A program made the translations under genes and the position numbers. Below, piece after piece: positions 1 to 9,315 of a DNA stretch of 64,000 bases (positions are counted from its first letter, which is position 1; each line of letters begins with the position of its first letter). The stretch is taken from assembly GCF_902196135.1 (NCBI RefSeq), contig NZ_CABIKE010000001.1, positions 232,342 through 296,341 of the forward strand, written 5' to 3'. The notes beneath the pieces are model-generated. The model ran no database searches and was not told where the DNA came from. It saw only the letters and a list, made by a program, of their open reading frames with translations. The DNA comes from Helicobacter suis (lineage in GTDB: Bacteria; Campylobacterota; Campylobacteria; Campylobacterales; Helicobacteraceae).

Positions 1-981
1 CATAGTGGTTTACATGTGCAAAAACCGCGTTATGCAATGGTGAATAACGCCTACATTAGTTATGATTATAAAGGCATTTTTGGCATTAAAGGCGGGCGTT
101 ATGAACTCTCAGATTATGACTGGTTTACCTCTTTTAGCCAAGGGGTAGAGGGGTATGCTAAGTATAAGGATATGAAACTACGCGTACTCTATTCAGATGC
201 GCGTGCTTCTGCTTCAAGCGACTGGTTTTGGCCTTTTGGGCGTTATTATACTAGTGGCAAACCCTTAATGATTGCCGATTTTAAATACCAACACAAGGGC
301 TGGAAAATCAACCCCTATTTTTACTCCATTTTTGGGCGCATGAATGCTCCCGGGATTAATATCACTTATGATACTAACCCTAATTTTAGAAATAAAGGGT
401 TTAGATGGGTGGGTACTTTTGTGGGGTTTTTCCCTTTCTTTCCTCCCTCAGGGCGTGGCTATGATATGATCTTGTTCCAACAAGAAACAATGGGTAAGGC
501 GGGTCAAACTCTTTTTTTCCGTTCTCGCTTCTACTATAACAAATGGATTTTTGGGGGGAGTATTTATAAAAATATTGGCAATGCCAACGGGGATATTGGG
601 ATTTATGGGGACCCTCTTGGTTATAACATCTGGACAAATAGTATTTATGATGCCGAAATTAACAACATCGTTGGTAAAGATGCCCTTAATGGATTTTTAT
701 ATTTTGGATCGCGCTTCCATGGCATTACTTGGAAAGTTTTAGGCCGTTTAACCACCTCACCGCGGGCAAATGAACAAAGTGTTGCGCTCTTTTTGGGGTA
801 TTTTTTAAGCCGTTATAATCTGAAGTTTGATCTTAAATTAGAGTACTACAACAATATTACCAAAAAGGGCTACTGCATTGGTTATTGTAACTCTTGGGGA
901 ACTGTCCCTTTGCCCCGCAATGTTGACTCTGATCGTAGCCACCTTATGTTTACCATTACCTATGGTTTCCAAATTCTTTAA
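1..981 (+). CDS. Hof-family outer membrane protein, 5' end outside window
   Basis: Beta-barrel outer-membrane protein of the Helicobacter Hof family. The reading frame is open from base 1, so the true start lies upstream; a GTG at 16 is only an internal codon. The visible first residues align with about residue 130 of the complete Hof proteins encoded at 42.5-45.3 kb (NNAYISY-type motif followed by a GRY turn). Further shared marks are a WK/WEILGRLT..P.ANEQ-like stretch near the C-terminus, many aromatic residues spaced as in beta strands, and a C-terminal strand that starts DRS and ends near the stop. The family is known for adhesion and surface roles in gastric Helicobacter; the specific function here is unknown. 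It converges on moeA. Confidence 0.85.
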   Translation, partial: HSGLHVQKPRYAMVNNAYISYDYKGIFGIKGGRYELSDYDWFTSFSQGVEGYAKYKDMKLRVLYSDARASASSDWFWPFGRYYTSGKPLMIADFKYQHKGWKINPYFYSIFGRMNAPGINITYDTNPNFRNKGFRWVGTFVGFFPFFPPSGRGYDMILFQQETMGKAGQTLFFRSRFYYNKWIFGGSIYKNIGNANGDIGIYGDPLGYNIWTNSIYDAEINNIVGKDALNGFLYFGSRFHGITWKVLGRLTTSPRANEQSVALFLGYFLSRYNLKFDLKLEYYNNITKKGYCIGYCNSWGTVPLPRNVDSDRSHLMFTITYGFQIL

Positions 982-1115
982 GAATAGAAATTTCGAGTAA
1001 GGCGTGGGGGTTTGGAGTGCTTATTTAGTGATTTGTAGTACAAAACCTTTTGCTTAAAGCTAGGGCTTATAGCGCGGGTGGCAAGTTTTACCCTTGGAGT
1101 AGAGTCTGTGAGAAC

Positions 1116-1131
1116 GGCTAGCTAGCTAGCC
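1116..1131. repeat. 16-bp perfect palindrome between convergent genes
   Basis: The sequence GGCTAGCTAGCTAGCC equals its own reverse complement. It is bracketed by GAGAA on the left and TTCTC shortly after on the right, and a further GCTAGC occurs at about 1152. It lies between the 3' ends of the Hof gene and moeA. It could form a cruciform or hairpin at a transcript end, but no T-run follows, so a terminator role is only a possibility. Confidence 0.5.
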
Positions 1132-1176
1132 TATGATGATTCTCTTAATCTGCTAGCTTAACGCGCGGGGGGTGTG

Positions 1177-2358
1177 TCAAAAGAGCAATAGCACCTCAGC
1201 GCTTTGTACGGGTTCTTCTACTTGGTGGATACAAGCAATGGCATTAGAGGCGCTAAGCGCATTAATAGCCCCCGCGCCGTAAGTGTTATTTTGATAGGGA
1301 GTGAAGACTCCCCCTTGTAATTGCCCTAAAATTAAATGTGTGCGTTTGCCTTTTAAAATAAGCGGATTTGCTAAAGTGGCTTTAAAAGTAGTTGGTTTAG
1401 CCAGACTAAGCGCTAATCTTTCCAAAACAGGCAACACCAAAGTTAAAAATGTCAGCGTACAACTCAAAGGATTACCCGGCATGCCAAAGATAATTTTTTG
1501 CGAGAGACTAGCTAACATGATAGGTTTACCCGGTTTAAGCTTAACCCCATGGTAGTGGATTTGTGCGCCCATTGATAAAAGCGTCTCTTTAAAATAATCC
1601 TTATCGCCCGCACTCACACCCGCACTACTAATAATCACATCATGATCTAAAGCTCTGATTAGGGCTTTTTTTTGTGCCTCAAGATCATCTTGCAAATAGC
1701 CTAAATGCATTGGCTCAAAACCATGTTTTTCTAAAAGATTGCATAAAATAACCCCGTTAGTATCATAGACTTGGTGTTTTTGCGCATGCCCTCCTAGAGC
1801 TATGATTTCATCGCCGCTACTAAAAACCCCCACTCTTAAACGCCTAAAGACGCGTACAGATACAACTCCTTGCGAGGCTAATAAAGCAATATGCCCGGTT
1901 GATAAACGCGTGCCTTTTATTAAAATCAAATCCCCACTTTTGATATTTTCACCCTCAAACCGGATATTATCCCCTTTTTTAAAGCCTTGTGGGGCGTGGG
2001 CATGCGTGTCTGTAAAACTTTGCATTTTTTCAAAAGGTACAACTAGTTCCACGCCTTTAGGGATAGAAGCTCCTGTCATGATCTTAACGCAGGTGTGGGG
2101 GGGTAATTCTAAGGGCGTTACATCCATGCCCGCATAAATGCTATAAGCAATGGGTAAAGATTTTCCTAAATCCTCTAAGTACAACCCAAAACCATCCATA
2201 GCCGCATTGCTTACTTTAGGTAGAGGGTCTTGTGCATAAATATCTTCTGCTAAAATGCGCCCTCGTGCCTTATTTAAAGCAATGGGTTTACTTTCTAAAG
2301 GTATTAAAGGGAGTGTTAATCCCAAATCTAGGGCTTCTTGAAAACTAATTAAATCCAT
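1177..2358 (-). CDS. moeA: Molybdopterin molybdenumtransferase MoeA
   Basis: MoeA inserts molybdate into adenylylated molybdopterin, the last step of molybdenum cofactor synthesis in the cytoplasm. The 393-residue product has the usual family length and the full MoeA layout: the N-terminal ALN.A.GR..AEDI segment, SNAAMDGFG, the central MoCF-binding domain with SSGDE and SAGVSAGDKD motifs, the PGKP and GMPGNP stretches, and the small C-terminal beta domain. AAGGA lies just before the ATG. fliR ends 10 bp upstream on the same strand, as in H. pylori HP0172-HP0173, so fliR-moeA probably form one transcript. The cofactor would serve enzymes such as formate dehydrogenase or nitrate reductase; napF and napD are also in this window. 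Confidence 0.95.
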   Translation of the reverse strand: MDLISFQEALDLGLTLPLIPLESKPIALNKARGRILAEDIYAQDPLPKVSNAAMDGFGLYLEDLGKSLPIAYSIYAGMDVTPLELPPHTCVKIMTGASIPKGVELVVPFEKMQSFTDTHAHAPQGFKKGDNIRFEGENIKSGDLILIKGTRLSTGHIALLASQGVVSVRVFRRLRVGVFSSGDEIIALGGHAQKHQVYDTNGVILCNLLEKHGFEPMHLGYLQDDLEAQKKALIRALDHDVIISSAGVSAGDKDYFKETLLSMGAQIHYHGVKLKPGKPIMLASLSQKIIFGMPGNPLSCTLTFLTLVLPVLERLALSLAKPTTFKATLANPLILKGKRTHLILGQLQGGVFTPYQNNTYGAGAINALSASNAIACIHQVEEPVQSAEVLLLF

Positions 2359-2368
2359 AGATATTCCT

Positions 2369-3136
2369 TTAAAAGAGAGTTGTCAGTACATGGAATGCCT
2401 GTAATAATTGCTCTTTAAAGCGGTGCATAATAGAAGCCATGATTAAAATAAGCCCTAATAGAGCAATGGCAATTTTAAGCGGAAAACCAATAGCTAAGAG
2501 ATTAAATTGCGGGTGGGTTTTCATGATCATGCCAAAGACAATATCGCCAAACATAATAATGGCTAGGATAGGAAAGGCCATGCTAAAACCTACCATGAAC
2601 AAATGCCCTAAGGCTTGCATGCTGGCCTGTGCTATGTGATTTGTAAAGACAAACCCCCCTAAAGGAATTTTTTCTAAACTGTGCTGTACCCATAAAATGA
2701 TTAAATGGTGCATGGAGGTTTGTAGCATGATTAGAATAGCTAAAAGCAAAACAACCTGCCCTACAATGGCCTTTTGTGCCCCTGAGATTGGATCATAAGC
2801 ACTAGCCATAGTTAAACCCATAGAAAAACTAATGGTATCTGTAGCAAAAGCAATGGCGTGGAAAACCACTTGTAAAAAAAATGAGGCACATAGCCCTAAG
2901 AAAAACTCCGCACAGCAAGCGATTAAAAAAGTTTCTGCTGTGGTGTATAGTGGGGGGTGGGGTAGAGTGGGATAAAACACAAGGGTTAGAAAAAAACTAA
3001 GAGCCCCTCTTATAGAAACAGGGATAAGATTATTATCAAAGAAAGGAAAGAGCGCGATCACCCCACTTAAACGCAAAAACAAGAGTAAAAACCCCTCTAC
3101 ATTTTGATCGCTCATGTAGGCTAACCAATCTAACAT
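2369..3136 (-). CDS. fliR: Flagellar export apparatus protein FliR
   Basis: FliR is an integral membrane part of the flagellar type III export gate, working with FliP, FliQ and FlhB. The protein begins MLDWLAY and has the family pattern of six or so hydrophobic helices, including FLRLSGVIALFPFF near the N-terminus and a conserved central region. I chose the ATG at 3136, giving 255 residues, about the family length. An in-frame ATG at 3196 would add 20 polar residues not expected in FliR and has no better ribosome site. A TATAAT-like box (CTATAATGC) lies directly upstream of the chosen start. moeA follows at 10 bp. Confidence 0.9.
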   Translation of the reverse strand: MLDWLAYMSDQNVEGFLLLFLRLSGVIALFPFFDNNLIPVSIRGALSFFLTLVFYPTLPHPPLYTTAETFLIACCAEFFLGLCASFFLQVVFHAIAFATDTISFSMGLTMASAYDPISGAQKAIVGQVVLLLAILIMLQTSMHHLIILWVQHSLEKIPLGGFVFTNHIAQASMQALGHLFMVGFSMAFPILAIIMFGDIVFGMIMKTHPQFNLLAIGFPLKIAIALLGLILIMASIMHRFKEQLLQAFHVLTTLF

Positions 3137-3246
3137 GTAAGCATTATAGCGCATGGATTTTAACGGGTATTCTCTCTTGGGCTTATTATTAATCATTTAG
3201 TGTTACAATGGGCAGAAGTTTTTATATTTTATACAAGGAAGTTGTC

Positions 3247-4026
3247 ATGCGCGGGTTTTGTTGTGTGTTGGCGTTGTGTGCTGGATTTGCTGGAGCAAGT
3301 GAGGTGGGTAGTAATGTGATTCGCTTAATTGATAAGCAAATCCATAAGAAAGTCAATGTGCTAGAGGTTAAACCTTTAAAAGCCAATAAAGATTTTCAAA
3401 TAGTGGTTGTAGAAGATCCAGACACGCAATATCATATCCCCTTGCTAGTTAATAAAAGTAGCGATCTTGTGATAGGCATTACTAATATTTTCTTTAGCAC
3501 GAGCAATAAGGATACAGAACTAGTCCAATCAATCTACCACCAAACCCAAAGCTATAATTTTAAACAGCAAAATAGCGAATCGCTGAATGCCATGTTTGAT
3601 GCAGTCCCTAAGGATTATGTGATCAATCTGTCTTCTAGTAATAAAGGGGTGCATAAAGACCTTTATATTATTTCAGACCCCATGTGTCCTCATTGCCGCA
3701 ACGAGTTAGGCCACATCCAAGAACGCCTTAAAGAAGCCAATGTACACATGGTTTTAGTCGGATTTTTAGGAAGTGAGTCTAATCTTAAAGCAGCGGTTAT
3801 TCTTAAAGAGATCAAACGGGCTAGAAACACACAAGGCAAAATTGATATTTTAAATAAGGTTTATGCCTCTGCTTTCCACAGCCCTACAGATGCGCCTGAT
3901 AAAGAAGTTCAAGAGGTACAACAGGTTACCAAAAGCATTTTAGCTACAAAACTTGTCAAAGGCGTGCCCTTTCTTTATGAATACCGGGGCACTCCAAAAG
4001 TACAAGGGGCTAAAGCTACAGATTAG
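3247..4026 (+). CDS. dsbK: Periplasmic thiol-disulfide oxidoreductase, HP0231/DsbK-like
   Basis: A DsbC/DsbG-like dimeric thioredoxin-fold protein that oxidises cysteines of secreted proteins. A signal peptide (MRGFCCVLALCAGFAGA) is followed by an N-terminal dimerisation region with EDPDTQY and IPLLV motifs, then the catalytic domain with SDPMCPHC (active cysteines near residues 147 and 150) and the cis-proline loop GVPFLY. Sequence and length match H. pylori HP0231 closely, which has the same CPHC site. The ATG at 3247 has AAGGA seven bases upstream; an ATG at 3208 is in frame but would put residues before the signal peptide. The 3' end overlaps the antiporter gene on the other strand by 11 bp. 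Confidence 0.92.
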   Translation: MRGFCCVLALCAGFAGASEVGSNVIRLIDKQIHKKVNVLEVKPLKANKDFQIVVVEDPDTQYHIPLLVNKSSDLVIGITNIFFSTSNKDTELVQSIYHQTQSYNFKQQNSESLNAMFDAVPKDYVINLSSSNKGVHKDLYIISDPMCPHCRNELGHIQERLKEANVHMVLVGFLGSESNLKAAVILKEIKRARNTQGKIDILNKVYASAFHSPTDAPDKEVQEVQQVTKSILATKLVKGVPFLYEYRGTPKVQGAKATD

Positions 4027-5353
4027 CAACCTGCTGTTTTTTTAAGCTTTTTAAAATAGCACCGCTATAGGTGCTAGAAAAGATATAAAACAAAGTGAAA
4101 AGCCCTAAGAGCCCTTGATACCAGAGAAAAACAACCACATCTAAAAAGCCTACGCTATCTTTTGCAAAGCCTAAAAGAATTAACATTTGCGCGCCATAGG
4201 GGATTAAACCCTGAAAAACACAAGAAAAAATATCTAAAATCACTGCGCTTTCGCGTCGATCTACCCCAAATTTTAAACTGATTTTACGGCTAATCTCCCC
4301 GACAATTACAATAGCCACCGTGTTATTAGCCACCGCTAAATCCACTAAACTAACCAGACTTGCAATGCCTATTTTGGCGCTTTTTTGGCCAACAATGAGG
4401 GTTTCAATTTTAGCAATAATCCATGCAATGCCCCCCTCACGCGCCACCATAAAGGCAATTCCACCGGTAAGCATGGAAAGCAGAAAAATTTCTTGCATGC
4501 TAGTAAAGCCGTTATAAACTTCTTTACCAAAACTTAAAAGAGTGAAATTACCATAATAAAGCCCGATGGCTCCGGATAAAAGAATCCCACTAAAAAGTAC
4601 TAAAAATACATTTACCCCCAAAAGCGCTAGGGTTAAAACAAAGACATAGGGTAAAGTTTTGATTAAAGAGTAGTCATGGATTTGAATCGGGGCGACATTT
4701 TCAGGTTGTCCCCAAATTAAAAGCAAAATCACGGTTAAAATACTAGCCGGCAGAGCAATATAAAGATTGATTTTAAATTTATCCTGCATGGCCACATCTT
4801 GGGTACGGGTGCTAGCAATGGTGGTATCTGAAATAATAGATAAATTATCCCCAAACATCGCCCCTCCCATTAAAGCTGCTAATACTAAGGGCATGGACAA
4901 ATGGCTTTGCTGCGCTAATCCTACGGCTATAGGTCCTAAAGAGACAATAGAACCTACACTTGTGCCAATAGCCAAAGAGATAAAAGCAGCGATAACAAAA
5001 ACCCCGGCTGCTAAATACTGTGCTGGGATATAACTAAGCCCAAAATTCACGCTAGCCTCAACTCCCCCCATTGCCTTACTCACCACAGCAAAAGCCCCAG
5101 CTAGTAAGTAAATGGTACACATAGTCATGATATTTTTATCCCCACACCCGGCTAAAAAATCATCAAATTTTTTATTCAGATCGCTTTTAAAGAGTAAAAA
5201 AGCTGTGGCTACACCCGCCCCTGCAGCTACGGGTCCTGGGAGTTGGTAAAAGCCCATTTTCACACCGCTTAGCTCCAAATAAAGACCTGTGCCTAAATAA
5301 ATGCTAATAAAGACTAAAAAAGGAATGAGAGCAAAAGCATTAGGAACTGGCAT
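4016..5353 (-). CDS. nhaC: NhaC-family Na+/H+ antiporter
   Basis: Inner-membrane ion antiporter of 445 residues with about 11-12 hydrophobic helices. It carries family-typical stretches: GTSVGSIVSLGPIA, GAMFGDNLSIISDTTIAST with acidic and hydroxyl residues in a membrane context, and an internal VDLAVANNTVAIV segment in the second half. This is the layout of the NhaC group (related to H. pylori HP0758). The likely role is sodium and pH balance, useful in the stomach; the exact substrate is inferred from family. The gene is divergent from the cupin-CMD gene across a 169-bp gap and overlaps dsbK tail to tail. Confidence 0.85.
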   Translation of the reverse strand: MPVPNAFALIPFLVFISIYLGTGLYLELSGVKMGFYQLPGPVAAGAGVATAFLLFKSDLNKKFDDFLAGCGDKNIMTMCTIYLLAGAFAVVSKAMGGVEASVNFGLSYIPAQYLAAGVFVIAAFISLAIGTSVGSIVSLGPIAVGLAQQSHLSMPLVLAALMGGAMFGDNLSIISDTTIASTRTQDVAMQDKFKINLYIALPASILTVILLLIWGQPENVAPIQIHDYSLIKTLPYVFVLTLALLGVNVFLVLFSGILLSGAIGLYYGNFTLLSFGKEVYNGFTSMQEIFLLSMLTGGIAFMVAREGGIAWIIAKIETLIVGQKSAKIGIASLVSLVDLAVANNTVAIVIVGEISRKISLKFGVDRRESAVILDIFSCVFQGLIPYGAQMLILLGFAKDSVGFLDVVVFLWYQGLLGLFTLFYIFSSTYSGAILKSLKKQQVANL

Positions 5354-5522
5354 AAAAATCCTTTAAGAGCAGACTAGGCTTTTAATTGTAGCTAAGAGGG
5401 CTTAAAAACCACTTGCTATTATGCCAACTACAGCTATTTATAAACCTCTAAAGTATTTATAGCCTTTTAAGAGGCATTGTAGTAGAGTGAGCGCCCTAAT
5501 AATTTTAATCTAAGGGTTTTTA

Positions 5523-6803
5523 ATGATTCATTCTTTACGGCTAACTTTATGGCTAGCTATTTGTGTGGCTTTGTTGCCCGGAGCACCTAAGCATTTGAAA
5601 GGAAAACACATGGAAGGACAAGAAATTACGCGTAAGGGACAATTAGGAGGGTTTGAAGGGGATAGTTCTAAGTTTAGCGGTGTTGTGCATGTGCAAATTT
5701 TATTTAAGTCTGAGAAGTGGCGTCATTTTGGAGGGGGTTTAGTATCCTTTGAGCCTAAGGCTAGGAGCGCATGGCATACCCACCCTGCTGGCCAAACACT
5801 CATTGTAACTAAAGGGGTGATTTATACGGGTACGCAGGATGGAAAAGTGAGTGTTGCCCATGAAGGAGATGTGATCTCTTGTCCACCGGGTGTTAAGCAC
5901 TGGCATGGAGCAGGGCTAGATTCTGGTGGATCTCACATTGCCTTAACTGGAGTTAAAGATGGGGTCAATGTGATCTGGGGGGAGAAAGTTAGCGATGCGG
6001 AGTATATGCGCGCAATGGCCTCTATACATAACAAAGCTTCACACGCACCACATTTAACTAAAACCGCACAACATAATTTTGATACTCTTTTTAAAGATGC
6101 ATCTTTGCCTCTAAGCCAAAGTGATCCGGATTTTGTAAACACTTATTTAAATTTTTCTTTAGGTGAGGCCCTTACTCAATCCGGTTTGAGTACTCAAGAA
6201 TATATGCAATTAGTCCTAGCCTCTTTGGTGGCTACCCCGGCACTTGGTGAGTATAAAAACATGCTTGGGATAGCCCTTAAAAACCATGTCAATCCTGTTG
6301 CAATCAAAGAGATCTTATATCAGGCAGTGCCCTATGTGGGATTTGGACGGGTGTATGATTTTTTAGAGGCCACTAATGTAATCTTAAGCGCGCATGGCTT
6401 TAAACTCCCCTTAGAGGCACAAAAAAGTGTGGCTAGAAATCAAAGGCAAGAAAAAGGTCTAGCCATCCAAAGAAAATTCTTTGGGGAAGCAATTGATAAG
6501 CACAATGCTGCAGCGCCTAAAGATGAACAGCATATCCGCCGGTTTTTATCAGAAAATTGTTTTGGGGACTACTACACTAGGGAGGGTTTAGCCCTGCCTT
6601 TTAGAGAGCTTTTAACCTTTGTGTATCTGGCTTCTTTAGGAGGAGCAGAGGCGCAACTTAAAGGACATGTTAGCGGGAATATCACGGCGGGTAATGATAG
6701 GAGGAAACTAATAGGTGTTATAACAGCACTCATTCCCTATATTGGCTATCCAAAAAGTCTTAATGCTTTGAGTGCAATTGATAGCATGGCTCCAGCAAAA
6801 TAG
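5523..6803 (+). CDS. Cupin domain fused to two carboxymuconolactone decarboxylase-like domains
   Basis: A 426-residue fusion. Residues about 45-150 form a cupin with metal-ligand histidines at H85, H87 and H126/H128 (WHTH and KHWH). Residues about 195-290 and 330-420 are two AhpD/CMD-like helical domains; neither has the CxxC pair of AhpD peroxidase, and the second keeps only a GH motif. The first 25 residues look like a signal peptide, but an ATG at 5610 preceded by AAAGGA would give a cytoplasmic protein starting MEGQEI, so location is open. Such fusions are usually annotated as cupin/CMD proteins of unknown reaction. A flavodoxin-like quinone reductase converges on it, which hints at redox or quinone/aromatic detoxification. 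Confidence 0.85.
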   Translation: MIHSLRLTLWLAICVALLPGAPKHLKGKHMEGQEITRKGQLGGFEGDSSKFSGVVHVQILFKSEKWRHFGGGLVSFEPKARSAWHTHPAGQTLIVTKGVIYTGTQDGKVSVAHEGDVISCPPGVKHWHGAGLDSGGSHIALTGVKDGVNVIWGEKVSDAEYMRAMASIHNKASHAPHLTKTAQHNFDTLFKDASLPLSQSDPDFVNTYLNFSLGEALTQSGLSTQEYMQLVLASLVATPALGEYKNMLGIALKNHVNPVAIKEILYQAVPYVGFGRVYDFLEATNVILSAHGFKLPLEAQKSVARNQRQEKGLAIQRKFFGEAIDKHNAAAPKDEQHIRRFLSENCFGDYYTREGLALPFRELLTFVYLASLGGAEAQLKGHVSGNITAGNDRRKLIGVITALIPYIGYPKSLNALSAIDSMAPAK

Positions 6804-6833
6804 TTAGGCGCTGTTAAGAGTGTTGGCGCGGTT

Positions 6834-7403
6834 TTACCCCGCAGTTTTACCCGTTTCTAAAATTTCTTTTACTTTTTTTACATGTAAATCAGCTAAGGTT
6901 TCTACTTTGGTTGTTTCTTTATCAGCGTGGGCAGGACGGCCAATTTCACCGTAGGTGTAGACATTAGGCAATTTTTCCATCCGCGCATCGCGCGCCATAA
7001 TATCAAAGCAATATAAACATTGATCTAGTGTGCACTTCGCATAACCGCTCTCTTGATAAATATCTTGGTGTCTTGCAGCTGTAACTGATAACATCAGTTT
7101 TTTTCCTTTGAGTTTGCCACCTTTAGAACCAGTTGCAAAATTATAAAATAAAAGATCGTCAATATAGCGTTTGAGTAAGGAGGGTGCGCTATGCCAAGAT
7201 AATGGAAATTGTAGAACAATCACATCATATCGCACCAAACGGGCATATTCATATGCTATATCAATTTGATAGTCAGGGTAGGTAGTATCTAGATAAAGAA
7301 AATCAGCATTAGGTAGTGTTTTTTTCATTTTTTCTAAAATAACTTTGGTTACCTTGGATATTTTTAAATTAGGATGCCCTGAGATAACGAGTATTTTTTG
7401 CAC
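6834..7403 (-). CDS. Flavodoxin-fold NAD(P)H oxidoreductase (MdaB/KefF-like)
   Basis: A 189-residue flavoprotein of the NAD(P)H quinone oxidoreductase family. It opens with the flavodoxin start ILVISGHP, then the VLQFPLSWHSAP segment (FMN and substrate site) and a TAARHQDIY-type loop. Members reduce quinones or other electrophiles by two electrons in the cytoplasm. The start is GTG at 7403 with AGAGGA upstream. It is divergent from ccoG and convergent with the cupin-CMD gene. The real substrate cannot be told from sequence; MdaB-like antioxidant activity is an inference. Confidence 0.85.
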   Translation of the reverse strand: MQKILVISGHPNLKISKVTKVILEKMKKTLPNADFLYLDTTYPDYQIDIAYEYARLVRYDVIVLQFPLSWHSAPSLLKRYIDDLLFYNFATGSKGGKLKGKKLMLSVTAARHQDIYQESGYAKCTLDQCLYCFDIMARDARMEKLPNVYTYGEIGRPAHADKETTKVETLADLHVKKVKEILETGKTAG

Positions 7404-7573
7404 TTGGTTTTCCTCTTTTGGGTTATGATTAGCGCAAATTATGCGTTTTTATAAACGCAAAGTCTACCGATCAATTTTATATTTTTAGCCAATAAATAAC
7501 CGCAACCTCTATTTAAACACACTTAATTAAAATTTGATAGTATGCATACATCACACTATAAGGATTTTTATCT

Positions 7574-8971
7574 ATGGACACGCAGAGCCATACGAATAAG
7601 GACGCCTATTTTCGCCAGTCCTTCCGCCTCAAACGCTATTTTGTTTATGTTGCCATCGCTCTTATCCCTATGATCATTCCTTTCTTGCACATAGGAGATG
7701 GGCAGATTTTTTTAATTTCCTTTGAACGCGGGCAACTCCACTTATTAGGCAAGATTTATAACACCCAAGAAATGTATCTTCTCCCCTTTTTAGTAATCTT
7801 TCTTTTTATTTTTATCTTTTTTATAACCACAATGCTTGGGCGAGTCTGGTGTGGCTGGGGTTGCCCACAGACTATTTTTAGAGTGATTCATCGCGATCTA
7901 ATTGAAACCAAAATTTTAGGCTTGCACGCTAAAATTGCTAATAAACAGCGCCCCACTCCCCCCACAGCGGCTAATCGCCTTAAAAAAATTGCCGGCCTCT
8001 TTTTATTTGCTCCCGTGCCTTTGATGTCTATGGCCGTGCTTCTCTTTTATTTTATCCCGCCACTAGATTTTTTTAACCACCTCGCCCACCCTAGCCACCA
8101 CCTCTTACTTTTAACAATCTGGTTAACTTTAAGTGCAGTTGTGTTCTTTGATATTGTGGTGGCTAAAGAACATTTTTGTATTTATCTTTGCCCTTATGCG
8201 CGAGTACAAAGCGTACTCTTTGATGATGATACTTTAAATCCCATTTATGACACGCAAAGAGGTGGGGCTATTTATGATGCAAATGATGTTAAAATCCCCG
8301 CCCTCCCACAAAAACGAAATAAAGCCAATGAATGCGTGAGCTGTAACCACTGCGTTTTAGTTTGCCCTACCCATATTGATATTAGAAAAGGCATGCAATT
8401 AGAGTGCATTAACTGCTTAGAGTGTGTAGATGCTTGTACCATTACAATGGGTAAACTCAATAAACCTAGCCTGATTAATTGGTCTTCAACTAACGCCACC
8501 GCTACACATAGCAAGGTTAAAATGTGGCGGCTTAAAACTTGGGCTTATTTGGGGGTGTTACTCGTGGTTATAGCTGCTCTTATCATCGGTACGCTTAGAA
8601 AATCTACCATGCTTTTAGACATCACGCATGGCGGGCAACTTTATAGCATTAAAAACGGCTTTGTGGATAATAGTTATATTTTCTTGTTCCAAAACACAAG
8701 TAACAAAGCCCACGAATATACTTTTAATGTAGATGATCCAGATATTAGCATTTTACGGCCTAAAAACACGCTTTCTATCGCACCACAGGGCAAGTTAAAA
8801 GTAGTTGTGATTTTGCGCATGTCTATTAAACTAGCCAAAGAATCTTATGAAAAACACGATGTAACCCACTCTAAAAAAGAGATTTTACCCATCGTGATTA
8901 AGGCCTATAGCACAGACGATCCAAAAATCTTTGTACAACAAGAGAGCGTCTTTATCGTTCCTACTTTTTAG
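7574..8971 (+). CDS. ccoG: Cytochrome c oxidase accessory protein CcoG (FixG/RdxA)
   Basis: CcoG is an inner-membrane iron-sulfur protein needed for the cbb3 oxidase, where it acts in copper reduction during assembly. The protein has the family hallmarks: a first membrane helix near residue 25, the membrane-embedded WCGWGCPQT motif near 97, a CIYLCPYARVQS motif, a double 4Fe-4S ferredoxin module (CVSCNHCVLVC and CINCLECVDAC), a late membrane helix and a C-terminal Ig-like periplasmic domain. Length 465 fits. AAGGA lies upstream of the ATG. A 10-bp palindrome GTATGCATAC sits at 7540-7549 in the promoter region. Confidence 0.93.
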   Translation: MDTQSHTNKDAYFRQSFRLKRYFVYVAIALIPMIIPFLHIGDGQIFLISFERGQLHLLGKIYNTQEMYLLPFLVIFLFIFIFFITTMLGRVWCGWGCPQTIFRVIHRDLIETKILGLHAKIANKQRPTPPTAANRLKKIAGLFLFAPVPLMSMAVLLFYFIPPLDFFNHLAHPSHHLLLLTIWLTLSAVVFFDIVVAKEHFCIYLCPYARVQSVLFDDDTLNPIYDTQRGGAIYDANDVKIPALPQKRNKANECVSCNHCVLVCPTHIDIRKGMQLECINCLECVDACTITMGKLNKPSLINWSSTNATATHSKVKMWRLKTWAYLGVLLVVIAALIIGTLRKSTMLLDITHGGQLYSIKNGFVDNSYIFLFQNTSNKAHEYTFNVDDPDISILRPKNTLSIAPQGKLKVVVILRMSIKLAKESYEKHDVTHSKKEILPIVIKAYSTDDPKIFVQQESVFIVPTF

Positions 8972-9060
8972 GGGGCTCTTCGCCTTTAAGTCTATTTCCT
9001 CGCCCTCCTCTATCCAAAGGCAGGGAGGTATCCTCGCTATAAGGAATCCTAACTAGCGCA

Positions 9061-9243
9061 TTATTTGCCTTTAATAGGAAGTGCTAGTTGCTGTTTTTCT
9101 TTTTGTTTTACAAGATGTTTAAATTTTCTAAGAGTTTCATAATATTTTTTTAGATCCGCAAAACTATTTGTATTATTTGCCAATAGTCTATGTATTTTTT
9201 CTTTATTGCTAAGTGGGTTTGAAAAAACTAAATAATCTATCAC
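9061..9243 (-). CDS. Small hypothetical protein, possibly a remnant
   Basis: A 60-residue frame with a lysine-rich helical C-terminus (YETLRKFKHLVKQKEK). I recognise no family. It sits at the left edge of the decayed stretch that runs to 10.3 kb and can be only a fragment of a lost gene. The frame closes about 24 bases upstream of its ATG, so it was not longer in this form. Coding status is uncertain. Confidence 0.3.
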   Translation of the reverse strand: MIDYLVFSNPLSNKEKIHRLLANNTNSFADLKKYYETLRKFKHLVKQKEKQQLALPIKGK

Positions 9244-9315
9244 TGGGCAAACTTCTTTGGGAGCTTACACGCGCAATTGTTTTACACACTCTGTAATTTT
9301 CTCAAACATATTTAA

